Below, one piece after another: positions 14,762-17,949 of a DNA stretch of 17,949 nucleotides. Position numbers and translations under genes: made by a program. The notes below the pieces were generated by a model. The model saw only the letters and a list, made by a program, of their open reading frames with translations, did not search any database and was not told the origin of the DNA. The stretch is from Pseudomonadota bacterium (lineage in GTDB: Bacteria; Pseudomonadota; Alphaproteobacteria; Sphingomonadales; Sphingomonadaceae): NCBI GenBank assembly GCA_023445495.1, contig JAEXLC010000326.1, positions 1 to 17,949 on the forward strand. The letters run 5' to 3'. Positions within the stretch are counted from its first letter, which is position 1. Every line of letters starts with the position of its first letter.

Positions 14762-14835
14762 TGGAGGCCCGAGCCGGAATCGAACCGGCGTGCAAGGATT
14801 TGCAGTCCTCTGCGTCACCACTCCGCCATCGGGCC
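14762..14835 (-). tRNA. tRNA-Cys (anticodon GCA)
   Basis: The minus strand folds as a complete tRNA. The acceptor stem is GGCCCGA with TCGGGCC. The D arm is TGGCGGAGTGGTGACGCA. The anticodon stem-loop GAGGA-CTGCAAA-TCCTT has anticodon GCA, and the T arm is GCCGG-TTCGATT-CCGGC. The discriminator base is U73, the known cysteine identity element, and the 3' CCA is encoded. Length is 74 bases with CCA and there is no intron. It points toward the zinc-ribbon gene and cysS on the same strand, with no obvious terminator in the 160 bases that follow. Confidence 0.96.
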
Positions 14836-14850
14836 TCGGAGCGAGGGGCG

Positions 14851-14880
14851 GCAATGCGCAGGTGCTTGCGGTCCTGTCAA
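14851..14880 (-). promoter_or_regulatory. putative tRNA-Cys promoter
   Basis: On the minus strand a perfect -35 hexamer TTGACA lies at 14880-14875. About 18 bases downstream, CATTGC (14856-14851) is a weak -10 candidate. The predicted start would fall a few bases ahead of the tRNA 5' end at 14835, which is typical spacing. The -35 is convincing by sequence; the -10 is not. Confidence 0.45.
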
Positions 14881-14963
14881 CATTGCAGTGCAAAAATAGC
14901 TGCGCGCATTGCTTGGCGAAGGCATATGAAGGGGATACAAGCCGCCTACAGAAACAGTGTATT

Positions 14964-14984
14964 GCACAACTAATACGGTTGTGC
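14964..14984. promoter_or_regulatory. 7-base-arm inverted repeat ahead of the pcm-like/tolC unit
   Basis: GCACAAC (14964-14970) and GTTGTGC (14978-14984) are perfect inverted arms around TAATACG. The repeat ends 18 bases before ATG 15003. The symmetry and 14-base centre-to-centre arm spacing would suit a dimeric repressor. It could instead act as a hairpin in the leader RNA. No regulator gene is adjacent. The surrounding 14836-15002 region has no gene. Confidence 0.5.
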
Positions 14985-15002
14985 CAGATATCCGGAGTGA
15001 TG

Positions 15003-15683
15003 ATGGCTCTTTCGGTCGATACCGCGCCTGCCGAGGCGAACCGCTTCGAAGTGATGCGCCACGCAATGGTCGCCAGCCAGCTGCGCACCAATGCGGTCAA
15101 TGACGTCCGCGTGGTCGAAGTGATGGCGCGAGTGCCGCGCGAGGATTTCCTGCCGGAAGAGAATCGCGCGATCGCCTATCGTGACACGCTGCTCCCGCTG
15201 CCGGGGGGCCGCAGCCAGAACCTGCCGCTGGCTACGGGCCGGCTGCTGACGGTCGCCAATGTCCGCCCGACCGACAAGGTTCTGCTGATCGGTGCCGCAG
15301 GTGGCTATGCCGCCGCGCTGCTTGCCGATCTCGCCACCTCGGTGGTCGCGGTCGAGGAAGAACCGGCGCTGGCCGCGCTCGCCCGTACCGCGCTGTCCGG
15401 CTATGCCAATGTCGAGTCGATCGAGGGTCCGCTGGCCGCCGGCCACGCCTCGGAAGGCCCTTATGATCTTCTGGTGGTCGATGGCGCGGTCGAGGAGCTT
15501 CCCGCCGCGCTGCTCGACCAGCTCAAGCCCGATGGCCGCGTGGTCACCGGTATCGTGGATCGCGGCGTCACCCGCCTCGCCACGGGTCAGCGGACCGAAG
15601 GGGGCTTCGGCCTTACCGACTTCGCCGACATCGAATGTGCAGTGCTTCCTGGTTTCGAACGCCTACGAACCTTTAAATTCTGA
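15003..15683 (+). CDS. PCMT-like methyltransferase-fold protein with degenerate SAM motif
   Basis: This 226-residue protein belongs to the protein-L-isoaspartate O-methyltransferase family. It has SQLRTNAVNDVRVVEVMARV and VPREDFLPEE near the N-terminus, and a C-terminal FERLRTFKF. In active enzymes motif I reads like VLEIGTGSGY; here it is VLLIGAAGGYAAALLADL, so the acidic residue and the middle glycine are missing. The active-site SQP is SQN. A substrate-binding but weakly active or inactive protein is possible. GGAG five bases ahead favours ATG 15003 over the adjacent ATG 15000. The gene ends 16 bases before tolC. In many alphaproteobacteria a PCMT-like gene precedes tolC, which supports a shared transcript. 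Confidence 0.85.
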   Translation: MALSVDTAPAEANRFEVMRHAMVASQLRTNAVNDVRVVEVMARVPREDFLPEENRAIAYRDTLLPLPGGRSQNLPLATGRLLTVANVRPTDKVLLIGAAGGYAAALLADLATSVVAVEEEPALAALARTALSGYANVESIEGPLAAGHASEGPYDLLVVDGAVEELPAALLDQLKPDGRVVTGIVDRGVTRLATGQRTEGGFGLTDFADIECAVLPGFERLRTFKF

Positions 15684-15699
15684 TCTGAAGAAGAGGCTC

Positions 15700-17304
15700 A
15701 TGCGAATTTCCTCTCTGTTCCTGGGCGTCAGCCTTGTTGCGATTGCTGTGCCTGCCGCCGCGCAGACCACGACCACTCGCACCGGCACCAGCACGCCCGT
15801 GCGTGTCGAAGTCGGTACCGCGGCTCCGGCCGAAGCCGCGCAGCCGACGACGACCCTGCGCGATGCACTGGTTCAGGCGTACAACACCAATCCGGGCCTC
15901 CAGTCGGACCGCGCCACCCAGCGCGCGAACGACGAGAATGTCCCGATCGCGCGAGCCTCGGGCCGTCCGGGCCTGAACGGCACCGCGTCGGTCAGCGACA
16001 GCATCTATGACAGCGATGCGCTTTCCGGCCCGTTCGCCGGGCCGACCCGCCAGGGGCGGGCAGGCCTCAACGTCTCGGTACCGGTCTATTCGGGCGGCGC
16101 CGTGCGCAATTCGGTGCGCGCGGCCGAGACTCGCGTCGATGCCGGACAGGCCAGCCTGCGCGGCTCGGAAGCACAGCTCTTCACCGATGCGGTGACTTCC
16201 TATGTCGACGTGCTGCGCTTCGAGGCGATCGTTCGCCTCAACCAGCAGAACGTCCATGTGCTGGAGGTCAACCTCCAGGCGACTCGCGACCGGTTCGAGG
16301 TGGGTGACCTGACCCGCACCGACGTCGCCCAGTCGGAAGCGCGCCTTGCGCTCGCCCAGAGCCAGCTGCGCACCGCCGAGGCGGCGCTGATCGGTTCGCG
16401 CGAGAACTATATCCGCATCATCGGTGCGCCTCCCGGGGTACTCGCCCAGCCGCCGGCGCTGCCGAACCTGCCGGGCGACGTGCAGGATGCCGAGCAGGCC
16501 GCGGTTGCGAACAATCCGGACCTCGAAGCGGCGCAGAAGCAGCGCGACGCCACCGCGTTCGACGTGCGTGCCGCCAAGGCGACTCGTTCGCCCCAGGTCG
16601 CGCTGACCGCGAGCAGCAGCTATTATAATTATCTCGGCTCGCTGAGCGCTCAGCTGCACGCCGCGAACGGCATCAACGCCAATGGCATCGCCAACACCGT
16701 GGGTGCCCAGGTGACGCTGCCGATCTTCCAGGGCGGCCGCCCGGCGGCGCAGGTCCGCCAGGCTCAGGCGCGCCGTGCCGCGGCGATGGAGACCGTCACG
16801 CTCACCGAGCGCGGCGTGATCGCCCAGGTCCGTTCGGCCTATGCCAATTACCAGTCCTCGCTGCGGGTGATCGAATCGACTCGCGTCGCGGTCGATGCCA
16901 ACAAGCTCAGCCTCGAAGGCGTCCGCGCGGAGAACAGCGTCGGCACCCGCACGATCCTCGACATCCTGAACGCCGAGCAGGAACTGCTCAACAGCCAGGT
17001 CAACTATGTCACGGCGGAGCGCGACGCCTATGTCGCCGGCTTCCAGCTGCTGGCGGCGATGGGCCGGGCCGAGGCACGCGACCTTAACCTTGACGGCGGG
17101 CCGCTCTACGACCCCGAGATCAACTACAAGCGCGTGAAGAATCGCTGGTCGGACCGCAACGACGATCCCGAGCCGCAGACGGTGGGTACCCGCACTAATC
17201 AGACGCCGGTGCAGACGCCCGATGTAAGCGGCACGTCGCTCGATCCGGTGCTCCAGCGCACCGACACGACGCGGCCTGTTGACATTAACCGTAAAAAGCC
17301 GTGA
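15700..17304 (+). CDS. tolC: TolC family outer membrane efflux protein
   Basis: TolC is the trimeric outer membrane channel that serves RND, MFS, ABC and type I secretion exporters. The 534-residue precursor has a signal peptide, MRISSLFLGVSLVAIAVPAA, with cleavage likely before Q22. Two OEP repeats follow at about 50-265 and 275-480, with conserved stretches such as ALVQAYNTNPGLQSDRA, ATRDRFEVGDLTRTDVAQSE, GAQVTLPIFQGG and RTILDILNAEQELLNS. The last 50 residues form a Thr/Pro-rich hydrophilic tail (for example QTPVQTPDVSGTS) that would face the periplasm. ATG 15700 follows GAAGAAGAGG. A frame open upstream to 15292 overlaps the PCMT-like gene and is not used. No inner-membrane pump or adaptor is in the window, so the partners are unknown. 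Confidence 0.94.
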   Translation: MRISSLFLGVSLVAIAVPAAAQTTTTRTGTSTPVRVEVGTAAPAEAAQPTTTLRDALVQAYNTNPGLQSDRATQRANDENVPIARASGRPGLNGTASVSDSIYDSDALSGPFAGPTRQGRAGLNVSVPVYSGGAVRNSVRAAETRVDAGQASLRGSEAQLFTDAVTSYVDVLRFEAIVRLNQQNVHVLEVNLQATRDRFEVGDLTRTDVAQSEARLALAQSQLRTAEAALIGSRENYIRIIGAPPGVLAQPPALPNLPGDVQDAEQAAVANNPDLEAAQKQRDATAFDVRAAKATRSPQVALTASSSYYNYLGSLSAQLHAANGINANGIANTVGAQVTLPIFQGGRPAAQVRQAQARRAAAMETVTLTERGVIAQVRSAYANYQSSLRVIESTRVAVDANKLSLEGVRAENSVGTRTILDILNAEQELLNSQVNYVTAERDAYVAGFQLLAAMGRAEARDLNLDGGPLYDPEINYKRVKNRWSDRNDDPEPQTVGTRTNQTPVQTPDVSGTSLDPVLQRTDTTRPVDINRKKP

Positions 17305-17326
17305 TTACCCGCCTCCGGGGCTTTTT
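17293..17326 (+). terminator. hairpin with T-run after tolC
   Basis: AAAAAGCC (17293-17300) pairs exactly with GGCTTTTT (17319-17326) around an 18-base loop that contains the tolC stop codon (17302-17304). The right arm ends in five T residues, so the element has intrinsic terminator form. It starts inside the tolC coding sequence and ends 14 bases before popZ ATG 17341. Partial read-through would let popZ share the tolC transcript. Confidence 0.6.
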
Positions 17327-17340
17327 GGAGTAGCCGGTTG

Positions 17341-17856
17341 ATGGGGGACATCAGTAGCGAACCGTCGATGGAGGAGATCCTTTCCTCCATCAAGCGCATC
17401 ATCGCCGAGGAGGGCGATGCTGCCATCGCGACGCGTACGCGTCGTGGCGGTCGCGCGACGACGACGGTGGCGGACAAGCCCGCCACGGTTGACGAGATAC
17501 TTGAGCTGAGCCAACCGGTCGAAGACGACAGACTGGAGACGCCGACCCCGATGTCGATGGGTTCCCCCACACAGCCCGAAGCTCCCGCCAAGAAGGCTGC
17601 CGCGCCTGCCGCAGCAGCACCGGCCGAGCAGCCCGCCGAACCGATCGTGTCGGAGAGCGCCGCGCAGGCGACTCGCGGCCCGTTCGAGGCGCTGTCGCGC
17701 ATGGTGGTGAAGCCGGAAGTTACCGGTTCGGACACGCTCGAGGGCATGGTCCGCTCGATGCTCAAGCCGATGCTGAGCGAATGGCTCGATGCGAACCTGC
17801 CGCGGCTGGTGGAAGACATGGTCGCAAAGGAAATCTCGCGGATCACCGGGCGGTAG
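17341..17856 (+). CDS. popZ: PopZ-like pole-organizing protein (DUF2497)
   Basis: This 171-residue protein matches the architecture of Caulobacter PopZ, which forms a polar matrix that anchors the chromosome origin through ParB and recruits signalling proteins. The N-terminal helix is EPSMEEILSSIKRIIAEEG, a close match to PopZ MEEILASIRRIISE. A short DEILELSQPV box follows at about residue 53. A disordered Ala/Pro-rich linker spans about 70-110. The C-terminal oligomerisation helices read DTLEGMVRSMLKPMLSEWLD and then ANLPRLVEDMVAKE. ATG 17341 is used; a TTG three bases upstream is possible. GGAG lies 10 bases upstream. The linker is shorter and less acidic than in Caulobacter PopZ. In alphaproteobacteria this family often sits between tolC and valS; the right neighbour is outside the window. 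Confidence 0.9.
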   Translation: MGDISSEPSMEEILSSIKRIIAEEGDAAIATRTRRGGRATTTVADKPATVDEILELSQPVEDDRLETPTPMSMGSPTQPEAPAKKAAAPAAAAPAEQPAEPIVSESAAQATRGPFEALSRMVVKPEVTGSDTLEGMVRSMLKPMLSEWLDANLPRLVEDMVAKEISRITGR

Positions 17857-17875
17857 TAGCGAATCCCGTTCCCGT

Positions 17876-17949
17876 CATCCCGGCGAAAGCCGGGATCTTG
17901 TGCGGCTCTTTCCCCGCCTTCGCCTGAGATCCCGGCTTTCGCCGGGATG
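17876..17949. repeat. inverted pair of 23-base palindromic repeats (REP-like)
   Basis: The 23-base unit at 17876-17898 is exactly reverse-complementary to 17927-17949, with 28 bases between. Each unit is itself a hairpin: ATCCCGGC-GAAA-GCCGGGAT, an 8-base stem with a stable GAAA tetraloop. The paired inverted layout resembles the bacterial interspersed mosaic elements built from REP sequences. Similar GAAA-loop repeats are frequent in sphingomonad genomes (recalled knowledge). The right copy reaches the last base of the window, so the element may be longer. It may also end the popZ transcript. Confidence 0.85.

Noticed and set aside
14745..15002. N-terminal extension of the PCMT-like protein
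   Set aside because: It would be translated from the antisense strand of tRNA-Cys and its promoter; the GGAG-led ATG at 15003 is far better.

Overview
The window looks like chromosomal DNA from an alphaproteobacterium of the Sphingomonas group. The grounds are high GC content, the block pcm-like / tolC / popZ (DUF2497), a class II (plant-type) DAHP synthase, TrmFO, an ArsR plus SRPBCC pair, and a GAAA-loop palindromic repeat of the kind common in sphingomonads. The genus is an inference from gene content and style; no 16S rRNA or other marker is present. Nothing points to a phage, plasmid or genomic island, and no transposase, integrase or CRISPR array was seen.

Layout from left to right. 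At 54-1400 (-) lies trmFO for tRNA m5U54 formation, divergent from a + strand pair: a YhhN-type lysoplasmalogenase (1459-2103) overlapping a DUF488 protein (2100-2531). A convergent gap with GC-rich hairpins follows. On the minus strand come a large MASE1 / three-PAS / FixL-like histidine kinase (2685 to about 5426) and aroG (5535-6908). The aroG reading frame continues upstream without a stop into a 73-codon Cro/CI-type helix-turn-helix module (6909-7127). A 298-base divergent gap with repeated GGGTAA sites separates this from a + strand pair: a TauE/SafE exporter (7426-8247) and a translationally coupled HisC-like aminotransferase with a twin-arginine signal (8259-9377).

The minus strand then carries an SRPBCC gene (9407-9862) and its ArsR regulator (9865-10191), whose start codon sits inside a perfect 18-base palindrome; a D-2-hydroxyacid dehydrogenase (10234-11169); a secreted protein of unknown function (11307-12428); and cysS (12536-13969). 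Upstream of cysS on the same strand are a 99-residue unknown protein, a 72-residue zinc-ribbon protein and tRNA-Cys(GCA), so a tRNA and its cognate synthetase lie in one co-oriented cluster.

The right end is a + strand unit: a PCMT-like protein with a degenerate SAM motif (15003-15683), tolC (15700-17304), a terminator-like hairpin, and popZ (17341-17856). It is followed by an inverted pair of 23-base palindromic repeats that runs into the window end.

Most genes are ordinary housekeeping. The points most worth following up are the HTH/DAHP synthase continuous frame with its upstream palindromes, the Tat-exported aminotransferase next to an exporter, the operator covering the arsR start codon, the tRNA-Cys to cysS cluster, and the palindrome in the leader of the pcm-like/tolC unit.
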